Of a DNA stretch of 64,000 nt, positions 51,169 through 63,101 are shown piece by piece. This DNA comes from Corydoras sp. C115 (taxonomy: Eukaryota; Chordata; Actinopteri; Siluriformes; Callichthyidae), in contig JAFMOC010000097.1 of the NCBI GenBank assembly GCA_019802505.1, forward strand, positions 602,501 through 666,500. Direction: 5' to 3'. Under the pieces are notes generated by a model that saw only the letters and a list, made by a program, of their open reading frames with translations, was not told the origin of the DNA and did not search any database. A program made the translations under genes and the position numbers. Positions within the stretch are counted from its first letter, which is position 1; every line of letters starts with the position of its first letter.

Positions 51169-54100
51169 TCTAAAGACTCCAAAATATTTACATGTAAAAA
51201 TTTCAGATCGGCAGTTATAGAAATAGACAAATTAGTTCTTTTGGCAGCAACAATCATGTCAGAGTTTAAAAAAAATAGAGAGAGAAAAAATTATTTCTGG
51301 TTGCACCTGGATAAGATTCATTATACTGCTTTCACACAGTTCACTTATGGCAATCTTGAATTAAAAGGTATACAGGTGCTGGTTTTTGGAAGTAAACAAT
51401 CTCATAAGAAATCTGATCAAATGAAACTTACCAGGTAACCTTTGGTATTGGAGATCCAAATGTAAGACAGTCCAACAAGGCTGAACTGTTGGTGGTAACT
51501 TCATAAAGTTTGTTTGCAGGTGTCAGCATCCTTGGAGATTCAGCTGAAATGCAAAGCGTTTTTTGAAAACACTGCTTTGAAAAGGTAGGAAACCAAAGCC
51601 AAAACATGGCAGAGACATTTCCATCATGGATCAATTAATAAGACACACAGACCCCAACTCACCAAGCACACTGACAAAGGCATTGGCAAGAAGGTAGCCA
51701 AATTCATTGGAGGCATTGCATTGATAAACAGCACTGGCTCCACTTTGCACATCACTGAGAATGATGCCATCATCGTTGATTTTCACATTTGGATCTTTGG
51801 TTAAGTCTTAGGAAAAAATATAATTAAAATGAATTATAATATTCAGTCATTTAATGTTATACACTTTCTTATTCTGGGATACTTACTTTTAATAGGAACA
51901 CCATTGAGGTACCAAGTTATGATGGGTTTAGGATTACCACCCACATGGCACTGCAACATACCAGTCTCTTTTGGGGCCAGGATGAGGTTCTGAGGGGCCC
52001 GAATCCAGAACGGTGCCGCTACAGGATGAAGTAACAGGACTTAGATACAGTTACAAGAATCTGGCATCTCCACAACTAGATGGTAGCAAAAATCACACTA
52101 CACTTCAATTTGATTACTAAAGTAATAATTTTTTAAAGTTTTTAATCATTTGTTTCAACAATTAAATAAGATTTTTTAATTCTTGAAATTTTCAAAATGA
52201 CTCTAACCTTTGATCACCACACTGATGATGTGATGATTGCGGTCTACCCTGTTCTTGGCATAGCAAACATAATCTCCCCCATCTGCTTCAGTCACAGAGC
52301 TGATATTTAGAGTTTTATTAAAGTTTAGGAAGGAGACACGGTCACGAGGCAGCTCGCCATTTCTCTTAGTCCATGAGATTTCTGGTGTCGGTCTGAAATA
52401 TAATGCAGTGAAATCATTTAAAAGCAAAGATTAATAGTAGATCATTTAAAAAAAATAGAAAAGATTACTTTCAGAACTTGTTTATTAGCGTTCGTAGTAA
52501 AGAGAAATAAAGTACGTAGAAAAACAAATGCTATCGTGTAATTATAGAAAAACAAAGTGCATTACAATTAATTTCTAATACTTACAGACCATCAGCAATG
52601 CACTGCAACACCAGATATTCTCCTCGTAAGGCCATGACGCTACTGTTTAATCCTGGTGGATGCATAAAAGTTGGACGTCGTTCTTCTGTAGGACGATCTA
52701 AACCAAACAATAATTTTCTGTTGTTTATCAAACATTAAATTCAGTAAATAAATATTAATATGTGGAGAACATCTCAGAGAGGAGTCTCACCATAAACCAC
52801 ATTGACAGTGATGGGCTGTTTCTGTTGAATAGTCTGAGTGTAGGGGAAACGGGCATAGCAGATGTAATCATTTCTACTATCCTCCATCAAAATATTGGAG
52901 AAGTACAGGTCTCCATTCAGCAACTGAGAAACACGGCTGTCCTGAGGAAGCTTCTGAAAATCTAAAGAAAAGGCACATGAATTAAGCTGCAGGTTGATTT
53001 TGGAAAACAATAAGTGATTAGAATGGTAATATAGTTTACAACTCGACTTACTGTTATCCATCCAAAAAATAATGGGTGGTGGAAGCCCAGCTGGAGGTCT
53101 GCAGTGCAGGATCAATGACTTGCCCACATGCACTGTGATTGGTTCATTTCTTTCTTTCGACCACAGGGGAGACTCTGTGAACCGAAAGATTACTCTATGT
53201 TGATCCACAAAAACCTTCATACACTGTAGTTTGTCGTTAAAGCATATAATAAGGAACGTTTGTTTATCAATATATCAAAAATTTAATAGCTTACTAGATT
53301 GGCGGATGACGATTTCATTGGATAAGGCAGTGCCATAGTCATTATGTGCCAAACACTGATAGACACCCTCATATACCTCGGCTCTTTCCCCACTGATGTC
53401 TATGACCAGCGTCCCTGAGTTTGGCCTCATGGTTACCTTATGGTCTCTGTCCACATCAAAATGTCTTCGATTATACCTCCATGAGAAGCTGCAAGGTCAC
53501 ACAGATACAGAACAGCCAGTTGACTTTAAGACAGCTTAAATTAATTATTTTTTAATATACATCTTAAAGGTTAAAAGTAAAATCATCAGCATTAGTAAGT
53601 ATTAATAGGTTTTCTGTAATTAGATGACACCCATTAAATAAAATGATGAACTTTAACAAATATTAAAAGCAACAACTACAAAGAGGAACCTGTTACAGCT
53701 ACAAAGGGGGACTAACTTGTTACTTATCTAGTTTACTTTCATTTACTTATTAGATTCTAGACCAGCATTTTTAATGATTGTTACTTTTAAGATCAGTAGC
53801 CATCACAGCAAGCACACAAATAAAAGATGGACTTACCGAGGATGTGGTTTTCCTTTTGCTTCACACTGAATAACGATGTTTTCTCGTGGATCTATGATAT
53901 AATCTTTAGGGGACTGCTGGGTTATAGTGGGAGGCTGTGGTACTGAAACAAAGAATAAAAACCTATTAGAAACACAAATACACACAGAGCATGTGGCATT
54001 CTTTAAACCAAGCATTTGTTTTTATTATTGTAGTTCAGTAAAAAATTAGAAGTGATATGTGACTATGTTTTTAGATTTTTTTTTTAAATTCACAACAAAC

Positions 54101-54240
54101 CTATACATTTCAGACATGGAGTAAAGACATGTGATGAAAAAAGGCTTACAGTCCAGAGGAACTTCAAAGGCCACATTCATGAAAGCCAGTAGCAAGACGG
54201 CTTCCAGAGTAAGCAGGCATTTCAACAGCCTGTTCATCAT
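44491..54240 (-). CDS. nrcam: Neuronal cell adhesion molecule NrCAM, complete
   Basis: L1-family transmembrane adhesion molecule for axon growth, nodes of Ranvier and contactin binding. Exons: 54150-54240, 53837-53942, 53295-53488, 53052-53174, 52791-52961, 52586-52697, 52208-52392, 51887-52018, 51663-51806, 51432-51543, 50950-51116, 50531-50678, 50151-50275, 49733-49762, 49320-49421, 49009-49206, 48856-48926, 48499-48724, 48276-48388, 47896-48085, 47635-47751, 47357-47521, 46977-47012, 46341-46463, 45574-45729, 45141-45272, 44934-45012, 44491-44725. They sum to 3783 nt (1260 aa; human about 1300), in phase throughout. Signal peptide, then Ig1-Ig6 at 31-603, a 10-residue linker, FN3-1 to FN3-4 at 614-1007, a 12-residue linker, FN3-5 at 1020-1112, a membrane helix near 1125-1146, and a cytoplasmic tail with ankyrin-binding FIGQY at 1228-1232 and C-terminal SFV. 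PTITQQSPKDYIIDPRENIV and VATQGWFIGLM identify NrCAM within the family. Confidence 0.95.
46977..47012 (-). CDS. nrcam: nrcam 36-nt linker exon between FN3-4 and FN3-5
   Basis: A short exon with flanking GT-AG sites encodes ALIQQPVVETEKV across its junctions. Both boundaries are phase 1, so it can be skipped without a frameshift. It corresponds in position to the variably spliced region before FN3-5 in mammalian NRCAM. It is a candidate cassette exon. Confidence 0.65.
49733..49762 (-). CDS. nrcam: nrcam 30-nt linker exon between Ig6 and FN3-1
   Basis: A 10-codon in-frame exon (EATAAPPIVYE across junctions) flanked by AG and GT, phase 1 on both sides. Its position matches the alternatively spliced hinge exon between Ig6 and the first FN3 domain of mammalian L1-family members. 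It can be skipped cleanly. Confidence 0.6.
51134..51166. repeat. (CA)n microsatellite next to an nrcam splice acceptor
   Basis: CA dinucleotides in the nrcam intron immediately upstream (in transcript sense) of exon 50950-51116. Confidence 0.9.
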
Positions 54241-54731
54241 GTCGATTCTCTAAAGACAAGTTGTGCCGCAATTTATACTCAGAGTCGCCGGCCTGACATT
54301 CAGCACAAGGCTTCAGCATCAAGTCACTAAACAGCAATAAAGTAATACAGACAATGATATTAACAATTTATATTTTATGTATAATTCTTGTTAAAACAAG
54401 TAAATATTTTCTGCTTAATCCATTAATTCACAAAATATGGAATAGGGCAGATTTGGACGTGAATTTGACACTTGTTTTTTATGAAGCAATGCTGGTGTAA
54501 ATTTCAAGATTAGGAAGTTCTGATTAAAATGATAATTTTTTACTAAGTTCATTAATTAGAATTACCTCTGTTCACGGCTCCACTGTGGTAACCAGTTGTG
54601 GATACTGAGTTCATAGGAACTTACAGTAAATACTAATGGCATTCGGAAAAAAATACTTTGGTGTCATCTTGTGGACACGTTCTAGAACTGCATGAAAATG
54701 TATATGTGAAACAACCTTCCACCCCATCACA

Positions 54732-54805
<74 letters not shown>

Positions 54806-56015
54806 ATAACATGCAGTAACATTTAAAGAAACAGGATTTGCCATTAAAAGTAATGTATTTCACTTTGAAGACCATTGCGTTTTAAATCTTAAATCTCTCC
54901 TGACTATTTAAAGATTTTACTGAAAACCTCTGAAGCTGCAGCTTTGCCACCAGTCAGCTTAGGAAACACAGCCACAAAAACTGGTATCTGTATTGAGCAT
55001 GCAATCCAGTTTGTGTAGCAACTCTGACTGAACAAATGAGGTAAACCCCCATTTAAATCAAATACTAGAGTGCAGACAGCTAGTAAAGTCACTCATTTCA
55101 CCAGTGTTTGCACAGGGGCTCTCTTCTAACATTTGAGAAGTTGCTGAGCATCAGCAGAGTGATATTGACCGAGTGGTTACACTGGAGAGAACGTTACCAT
55201 GAGAAGCAACTTAAAAAAAAAAGAAATAGGCAAATGCAATAAACATATAAGAAAATCCATTATAAAAACAAATTAAAACTAGTTAGAACTAGTAGTGTAT
55301 TAATATAATATAGAACAATAGCAGATTAAACATGAATCATTCAAAGGGGTTTTTGCTTCCAATTTTCTGAGACTGAGGAGATTAGTAAAAAATAACACTG
55401 ATATAATACAACTGTATAATTAACACTGCAACCCACTTTGGATTAGATCGTATATCAGATGCTGTCAATGTGCCAATATAAAACAAGCATTACTGCTCCA
55501 TATTTTTTACAATAAACATTTACTGTGCTTTAATATTAGATTAGAAAACTTGTGAAGTGATTAATAAGAGAAAAGTGCAGAGATAAGAACCTTAATCATT
55601 CAACTACATGTAATCTCATCACTACAGGCAAGTGTTAATATTAAATTAAGTGCACATGCAGATACCCAACTAAAAACAATCCAAAAATCCATTTTTAGTC
55701 ACTTAAACAATGACCTGATGTAGTCTTATGAGTGACATTCACCTTTAAAACCACAGAAACCTGCTGGCTTCTGTTTCACTGGTAGCATTTGGCTCAATAG
55801 TAACTTAAATTTGATAAGATAAAAAGATTGTGCAAGCGTACCAAATTAGATGTGTAGATCACTAACACACTGCACACTTCATAATTACTACACTCGGAGT
55901 CGAATTTAGCTATAAAAACCAATGAGAATTAAGTGTGTTACCTCGGTCCTGTGGTGAGAATGTGTGACTATTCCATACGGCTCCATGGTGTGTGCTGATC
56001 AACCCGACCGGCAGC

Positions 56016-56060
<45 letters not shown>

Positions 56061-57795
56061 CGGGAACCTCTCATACACTTCCATTCATTTAAACCAAAAT
56101 CCTTATCCAAAGGTGTACAGGGTTGGTTCCCATGATGTGAAGCACGTACAGCCCACTCTCTTCCAAGAAATTAATTAAAATCCATATCAAGAGGCTCTAT
56201 GTTTCTGCAGTCACACTAATATTTTAGTACAGACTGAATGGTAGGAAACAAAGGCAGAGAGCGTTGGGGGTTTAAACTGTTATCTTTGTGCACATCACAG
56301 TGCCATTTCATTAACTACAACTGGATTTCACATGCCCTCTTAGCACTCTAAAGTTTACAGAACACATCAGACACACTCACAAAAGTCTAAAGTCTTTTTT
56401 CTAATTGATAGGGACGATGTTCCTTCCAGTACCTTTAGTGGTTTGCTAATAAATCCATTGTGCTTTTTTAAGCACCAAATACATCTGCACATTTAACTGG
56501 TTCTCTGATCAATAGAGTTCTGTGATTATCAACCTCACTTTTTTGCCCAGGGCCAAGCAAACGACAATATAAACTTCAGCAGTTCACTGACTAAAAAAAA
56601 AAAGGAAAATGAGCGCAGATTCTTTGCACTGCTGTCAAAGATTTGCTAAATCTCAACACCAGCTGGCAACCTAACAATAGCCAGAATCAACATTACCTCC
56701 CTGACCTCTGCCAAACTTACAGGAAAACCATCACAAAAGACTCCAAGTAGTTCTGTGCAGATACAATGAGAACATGAGACGAGACAAGAACCAGAGCATG
56801 AAAACTGTAGGTCTGTATAACAGACAGATGGAGCAAGTTAATGATGCAATTCATTCAAGACTCTCACAGAAATTTGCTTTTAAGACACACAAGAATACAC
56901 AGAATAACCCTATTAATAACCTTGGGAATGAACTTATTAGGAGTTCCTTAAGGTATAATAATTAATCCTACGCATTATTATGGTCAATCGTACTTTAAGG
57001 TCCAAAATGTAATTCTATTGAACTCTTATGGACAATAATCAGTATATAGTCATTAATTAGTAAGGAAACGTTTAGAGATTAATGATTGCTTAGTGACTAA
57101 TCAGTTCATAAATTCTGGCAGCTTTACACATTTGCATTTAAACCTTGTTAAAATACTTATTTTAATAAAAATCTGAGAGAACCAACTGTGGTGCATTTAA
57201 ATAACACTGCTACTACACACTAGGCCTAGAAGGTTTATTGTGTTTTTTTTTTAATGGATACTTAACACAAATGGATCGAAACGAAGTGCAGATCGAACAA
57301 AAACGTCTCAAATCGATTAAAGCAAATACAGAAAAGATGATGAAGGAATTTCATAAAACATGCACCCCCCCCCCCCCTGCTTTGCAGCTATACAGAACCA
57401 CGAACAGAAATATCAACATTCACTTAAAATAGATTTCCATACATCTCCTGCACGCAAAATGACGCTCCCCACACCCCCACATCACCTCGGAAGGTATGAA
57501 TGCAGATAAAGCGCCTTTAGGGAGCCTAACGTTTATTAGTACGCCAAAGCCGTATTCTCCACCCTGATCAGCGGTGACGGCCTGTGTTAGGTCTGTTAGG
57601 TGTTCAGTGGGTTTATCAAAGCGCCGGCCCTCATCACTCGCGGATGCGCCCCCTCCTCCGGTTGCTATGGGAAATGGACCGCCGTTTTCCTCCGCACCTC
57701 TACGCATCACCTCGCGTCTCATTCGGGCCACGGAGAGGAGAACGATCGCGTGCTTTGGAATTCGGAAAGTTGCTACAATATGGCAGGAGGCTTAC
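54241..57795 (-). other. nrcam: nrcam 5' intron / upstream region, microsatellites only
   Basis: The first coding exon has a 9-nt UTR extension (54241-54249) after an acceptor at 54250-54251, so the upstream sequence is intronic. It contains a long (CA)n at 54734-54804 and another at 56019-56059. A potential donor (minus GTAACAC) at about 55941 could end an alternative noncoding exon. No coding sequence is seen; cysteine/valine-rich frames come from the CA repeats. Confidence 0.5.
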
Positions 57796-57960
57796 CGACT
57801 GTTCTCCAGGTGGTTTTTCTGCAGTGCCTGTCCTCTGTCTCCCGTCGGCTGGCTCTCCTCTAGTCGCGGTCCAACGACCGTCGTGCGCCGATTCGCGGAT
57901 CTTCTGCGCAGGCGCACAGAGCCCGCGCAGCAGCATCGAGGCCGGCGCTGCATGCAACCC
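57590..57960 (-). promoter_or_regulatory. nrcam: nrcam CpG-island promoter and noncoding first exon
   Basis: This is a CpG-rich block (GGGGCGCATCC-type, CGGTCCAACGACCGTCGTGCGC, GCGCAGGCGCAC). A minus-strand donor GTAAGCC at 57789-57795 closes a noncoding exon starting at 57796 whose sense sequence ends GGAGAACAGTCG. That exon would splice to the acceptor at 54250. Overlapping 85-133 codon frames on both strands are typical CpG-island chance frames. Confidence 0.55.
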
Positions 57961-59108
57961 AAATATGCAGACTAAATAAAATTAAGTTAGTAACCCATGT
58001 TTACTGTTCGTGTTAAACGAGCATTTTGCATACTGATAAGAAGCCACAAACTATTAATGTGGGTTTTATGATGAAAGAAGGCTACCAAAGGGGTCTTAAA
58101 AAAAAATTTAAATAATAATAATAATAAAAAAAAACATTACATCGTAACAAGTAATACAACCTTAACATTACTGATAACACATTCAGGTCACGTGTAAGTC
58201 AAGCGAAAGGGGAAAATAACAAACATGAAAAATTAAATACAGACCGGAAAAATGACCAACATTTCTCGCAAAGAAAGAGATTTCCACCGTTTTCATTCTT
58301 AGAACACTTTAATTGAATTTTGTAAATCTAAAAAAATGATGACTTTTCATTCCTGCAAAATATTTTTGAAATTTTGTGACAGGAACAAAACAAATAGTTT
58401 AAGGATTAATTAACTACACAAACATTTCCTCATATTGGTATCATTATTGAACATACGGTATTAAAGGTGCTCTCATTAAAGTAAAAAAAACATTACATCG
58501 TTTGTGATGAAAATTATGAGTTTTCAAAATTAACATTTTTTCAAATGCAAAATTGCAAATAGTTTAGGTTTTTACTGTCAATATAACCCCCCCCCACACA
58601 CACACACACACGATTTAAAAATGTTAAGGAAATCTGAAGATTAATAATAATAATAATAATAATAACAATAATCACAACAACAACAAGAAACATGATATTA
58701 ATTTTCAAGATTAAACAAAATTATATAAATTATCTATAAAGTGCAAATTACAACACATGTCAACAACCAAGTGTAGTTTAATTTAAGATTTTGGAATGAA
58801 AATGCTTTAAGTAGCTATTGTTTTAATCCATAAACAAATTTAAATCTGATTTGAATACACATTCAATCAGATAGGATTTTACGTCAATCATTAGGATACG
58901 AACATATAATGCAAGATCATAAAAGCTCCTTTCGTTCTAATGTGTTAAAACACCCCTGTCCTAATAGTGCATGTTTATGAGCCAACAAATTTATTAATAC
59001 TAATTTCCTCTCTGGGTTCCACACTGTTAAACTAATAATGACATATATATATATATATATAGTGTCAGTTGTTGATGCTGTTGAGATTTTCTGATACTAC
59101 ATTGAATG
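57961..59108 (-). other. pnpla8: pnpla8 3' UTR and intergenic DNA
   Basis: AT-rich sequence between the nrcam promoter and the pnpla8 stop codon. A minus-strand AATAAA (TTTATT at 58990-58995) about 115 nt past the stop is a likely polyadenylation signal. Simple repeats of AAT type occur at about 58643-58685 and AT type at 59043-59060. No gene is seen. Confidence 0.5.
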
Positions 59109-62100
59109 TTAAAGTTTGGAGCGAAAGGGGAGCCCATCATACATGTCTGCTTTGAGCTTCGCCCATTCGCTTAGTTTCTGGATAAAGCTTTTCTCTTTCA
59201 AAAGCACTGCTGCCGCTTTCCTTAACTTGTGTTCATTGACTTCCAGGTAGTGCTGACTCTCAGCCTGAAGGAAGTTGAGCCTCTCACGCCGGCTTTCATC
59301 CAGCGGCACATCTTCCCTTAGATGAGGATTGAAACGGAAGTATGTGTCTGGAGGGAGCAAAGCATCCAACATTGTGTGTACCTCTGTAAAAAAAATTAAA
59401 ATAAAAAATAAAAAAAAACAGACAAACAGTAAAATGGTCTACAGCGTCCCATGGTAAATGAAGAATTGTACTATAGTAAACCTTCTGACTCACCCTCAGT
59501 GTCTGTTGCGCTGCTAATGACTTGTGTGAGCTTCGTTTTCAGACTGGTGTAGGTGCTGGAACTGCTTTTGCCAACTGGCTCGTGGCGGCCTGTACCAAGA
59601 GACACCACGCATTGCACAGGAGTGTTCGGCCACAAGCACTTACATTCATGGATAGCCAGAGCTGTGGGATTATTGATGAGGAGGCCACCATCCTGCCAGG
59701 GAAAATAATTTGTATCACAACCATATGGCTTCCAAATGTAGTGCTACATTGAATGAAAAAAAACACTGCAACATGTGTTATTATCTGTTATAAATTAATT
59801 ATTGAATATTTCACCTGATGCAAATCATTTCCAAGAACATATTCCTGAAAGTAGCCTGGTGCAGCTGATGATGCTCTTATAGCCTCCCACATTTTATGCT
59901 GAGAGCTGCCGAGGTAGCGTGAGCGAACGCTAGGGCTCAGGTTGTAGTTCCTGAAAACATATGCCCTCAATGGCAGCCCTCGGTTCACGACAGTGCTCAC
60001 TGCTGCCACCTTAAGAATAGATGGAAAGTCCCCTTTTATTAGGACAAAGGTCTATATTCAGAATACATCTGTGAAAAAGTTAAATGAATACTATGAATAT
60101 ATATATATTTTTTTAAACTTACCTTTGGACAGTCTGGATCTCGTGCAGTGTGGATCATTAAATCAGGACCCATTCGTTCCCTAAAATGTAAAAAATATAT
60201 CTGTTGTAATAATAATAATCTGTTTTGCAGATAACCCATGATCAGTGATTGATGAAGTATTTGGATTTTAAAAGTTGTTTAAACAGCAGGTCACTGTTAT
60301 TGCCATCAGAGGTGAATCCAGTTTCTATTTATTTACTGTTTTATATGCAGTATCATCGGATTACTCAAGATTAAAGGTGTTGAGAGAAAGAAAAAACAAC
60401 AAGGAGCGTAATACACTTTGTTTAGTTTTTGATTTTTGTGAGATATTGGATTATTTTAAGGTTTTATAATTTTATAATAAACATGAAATAAAAGAAACTA
60501 ATTGTTTAAGTAAATCACTATTTCCAACATAAAATGATACAGTGATAGTTCAGAGGTGCCGTTTTTCATTAGATAAAGGTTGCAATCATCAACAACTGAT
60601 TCACTCACTTGAGGATGTTTTCCCAGATCTGACTGTCATAGAAGGCATGGCTCCATCCCATTTTTACTGTTCCTACAATCACATTCTGCTTGAAGACATC
60701 AGAACCCAGTTTTCTGTATAATTCCTCACATTCAGTGAGAGGAATCTTAAAAACTCCCAGCATGAAGGCCAGTATAGCACCTGTTTGACAAGCCACATCA
60801 GGTCACCGGTTATTAAAATGATTATGTAATTTAGTGATTCTTAAAGCACCAAATAAAAAGCAAATCAACTGCAAACTAAGCAGAAACACAAAGTTAATTA
60901 AAACAATTACATTAGACAATAAATTAAAACAGTAAAACGGTTACCATGAGGTATAACCATGATCTTTATCAGAATACTTATCTCTGGGGGAAATTGCAAT
61001 TAAATGTCAAATTTTGCAATGTTCAGGTAAATAGTTTTTACCAGTGCTGACTCCACAGATGTAATCAAACAGCTGGTAGATGGGCTTTCCTGCAATGCTT
61101 TCCAGCTTATGCAACGTTTGCAGTGCAACCAGTCCTCTAAAAAACAACATCAGTAATTACATCCTGTGGCAGTATTTAAAATAATTTGTTTTTAACAGAT
61201 TTGTTATTGAGCTTCTAATTTTTTTAAGCAGAGTTATAGCAGAAAGTACACAATGTAGACACCAAAGTATTGAAACACCTATTATTAATCAATGCAGGTG
61301 CAGAAAATCAAGCACTGAGCCATGCATGCTGAACAGCTGTATGCTTTTAACTGCTGTACAGTTTTTATAAGTAGGGGCAAGTGGTCAAGTGGTCACCTTG
61401 TTCCTCCTCCATCGATGGAAAGGACTCTTATACCCCTGCCTTTAACTGGATCAGTGTAACCCACGATGGCCAGGGCCTGTCTCACTGCAGCCTCCAGTTT
61501 GGGATCATGTGTCTGACGCAATCGCAGCAAACATGGAATAACTTTTTCCTAAAACCCAAAACAAACAGAGCAACTGGAAAATACGAAATTATGCTATTTA
61601 AAAATACCAAGCTACATTCATGAACATATTATTTAATGAATAATTTCAATAACTGGATCATATAAAAGTCAATTACAGAATTAAAAGATTTCATATACAT
61701 ACAGTAATGGCTACAGCTTTGGTCTCGGGAAACTCCTGGAGGTGCGTGCTCAGATATTTCACTCTGCTAATTATATGTTGCGCATCAGTCACCGTCCTTA
61801 AGCTCTGTACCAGAGCTCTGGTCTTGTTATCTACTCCTGTACGTGCAATGATCTACACAACATGCAACCCAACAGTTACACATGAGCACATGGATCTGGG
61901 AGCTTTAAGTAGAATATGAAAACATGTTAATTATATTTTAATAGAACAGCACTACCTTTTCTCTTTGAGAGAGCAGCAATTTTGCAGTTTCCTCAGCCTG
62001 CTTCAGATCCTTGCTTTGTCCTTGTGCTGCATCCTGCGAATGGACTTGACCCACATCAGCAGCCTTGTCAGTTTGTTCAACTGTAGTTTTCATGTCACTT

Positions 62101-62708
62101 TTAAACTTAGGGACCAGAGGGGCAATATAGCTTCCTACAAACGCCTGCATGCTGGGAGTCTTGTAGGACAAGTATTGACTGATACCTTTTTTCTGCATGG
62201 TTGTTGAAGTATCACTCTCTACAGATGGACTGACCGTGTCACTGGTGGGTAAAACAGGGTGTGAGTCTAAACCTATCTTTTGAGACAAGGGAGAAAGAGC
62301 AGGTTCATTCTCTTTGGTTCCACCAACGTTGGATGCCACAACATCTCCATCTTTCGGTGTTGACTTTTTAATCTCGCTGCCAAAGTATGAACTGACATGT
62401 TCAGCCAGATGACTGCATGTCTCATCAGCGTTTGTGGTGAATGTTGAGGGCTGAAAACGATCGAGGGCCTTAAATTGTGATTTAGGTGCATCTTCGACAT
62501 CATGGACCTTTTCTTCCACTGGTTTCAGCTGCTCGACACACGGCACACCCATGACTGCAGCAGGTTCTGATTCCACATTTACCTCCACTGGTTTTAGTGT
62601 ACCAGCATCACTGGGTCTGAGCCGTTTCATTTTAGAGAGGAGCTCCACATTTATTGTTCCACTAACAGCTTTGCTAAAAGTGTTTAAAGTGTTTCTGAAA
62701 CGGGACAT
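59109..62708 (-). CDS. pnpla8: Calcium-independent phospholipase A2 gamma (PNPLA8), complete
   Basis: Patatin-like phospholipase acting on membrane phospholipids in mitochondria, peroxisomes and ER. Exons: 61956-62708, 61703-61852, 61397-61548, 61042-61136, 60609-60780, 60123-60180, 59815-60009, 59494-59692, 59109-59383. They sum to 2049 nt (682 aa; human 782), in phase throughout. The oxyanion motif GGGTRG is at 348-353, nucleophile motif GVSTG at 380-384 (Ser382), and the second dyad residue in DGG (Asp526). The C terminus is SKL, a type 1 peroxisome targeting signal. Residues 1-251 are a low-complexity, poorly conserved region encoded by one exon. The start ATG at 62706-62708 is the first in frame; an in-frame TGA lies 28 nt upstream (62736-62738). 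It follows nrcam as in mammals (human 7q31). Confidence 0.95.
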
Positions 62709-62841
62709 GGGGCAGAATCTGTGTAAATCAGCTCTTCAGTACCTGTTCCTTTCAAGTCCCAATCTTAGTGTTTTCATATACATTATTTGTTTTATTAATG
62801 GCATCTGGTGACCAACTGCATCCGGCAGTCTGATCATCCAC
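62709..62841 (-). other. pnpla8: pnpla8 5' UTR with a short upstream ORF
   Basis: The coding exon appears to extend 5' to an acceptor at 62842-62843 (sense CAG/GTGGATG). Within it is an upstream ORF that starts ATGCCATTA and ends at the TGA at 62736-62738, before the pnpla8 start. It encodes about 22 residues and contains two further in-frame ATGs. It could dampen translation from the main start, if the exon boundary is right. Confidence 0.45.
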
Positions 62842-63101
62842 CTGAAAATAAAAGGTATAAAAAGCCAAATAATAAAACCTTATTTTTATAATATTTTCTG
62901 TGGGGTTCTATCATATCTGTGTAAAAAAAAAAAAAAAAAGTACTTACCATATTGAGCAGTATATATTTTTTTATCTCATTAATTTGTAACATATACATTT
63001 TGATTTAACAATACACCCAACTAATTCGTAAAATTAGCTGACATTAGTTTGTGTTTTCTAACTATTGGTCAAAAGGGACGAGCTTGTGCTTTTTGGTCAC
63101 C
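62842..63101. promoter_or_regulatory. Putative bidirectional promoter, pnpla8 / orphan gene
   Basis: Only about 390 bp separate the pnpla8 start codon from the start codon of the plus-strand gene at 63102, so they must share promoter DNA. An ATTGG (inverted CCAAT) box lies at 63064-63068, a usual element of bidirectional promoters. An A-run sits near 62922-62939. No TATA box is well placed. Confidence 0.45.

Noticed and set aside
54734..54804. Regular short repeats that might resemble a CRISPR array.
   Set aside because: It is a pure dinucleotide microsatellite with no spacers, in a vertebrate genome.
54611..54875. Cysteine/valine-rich frames, also at 41897-42123 and 55910-56110.
   Set aside because: These are translations of CA microsatellites.
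57420..57979. Several 85-133 codon frames on both strands.
   Set aside because: They overlap in a CpG-rich promoter where stop codons are rare. None has a domain or splice support, and the region fits the nrcam noncoding first exon.
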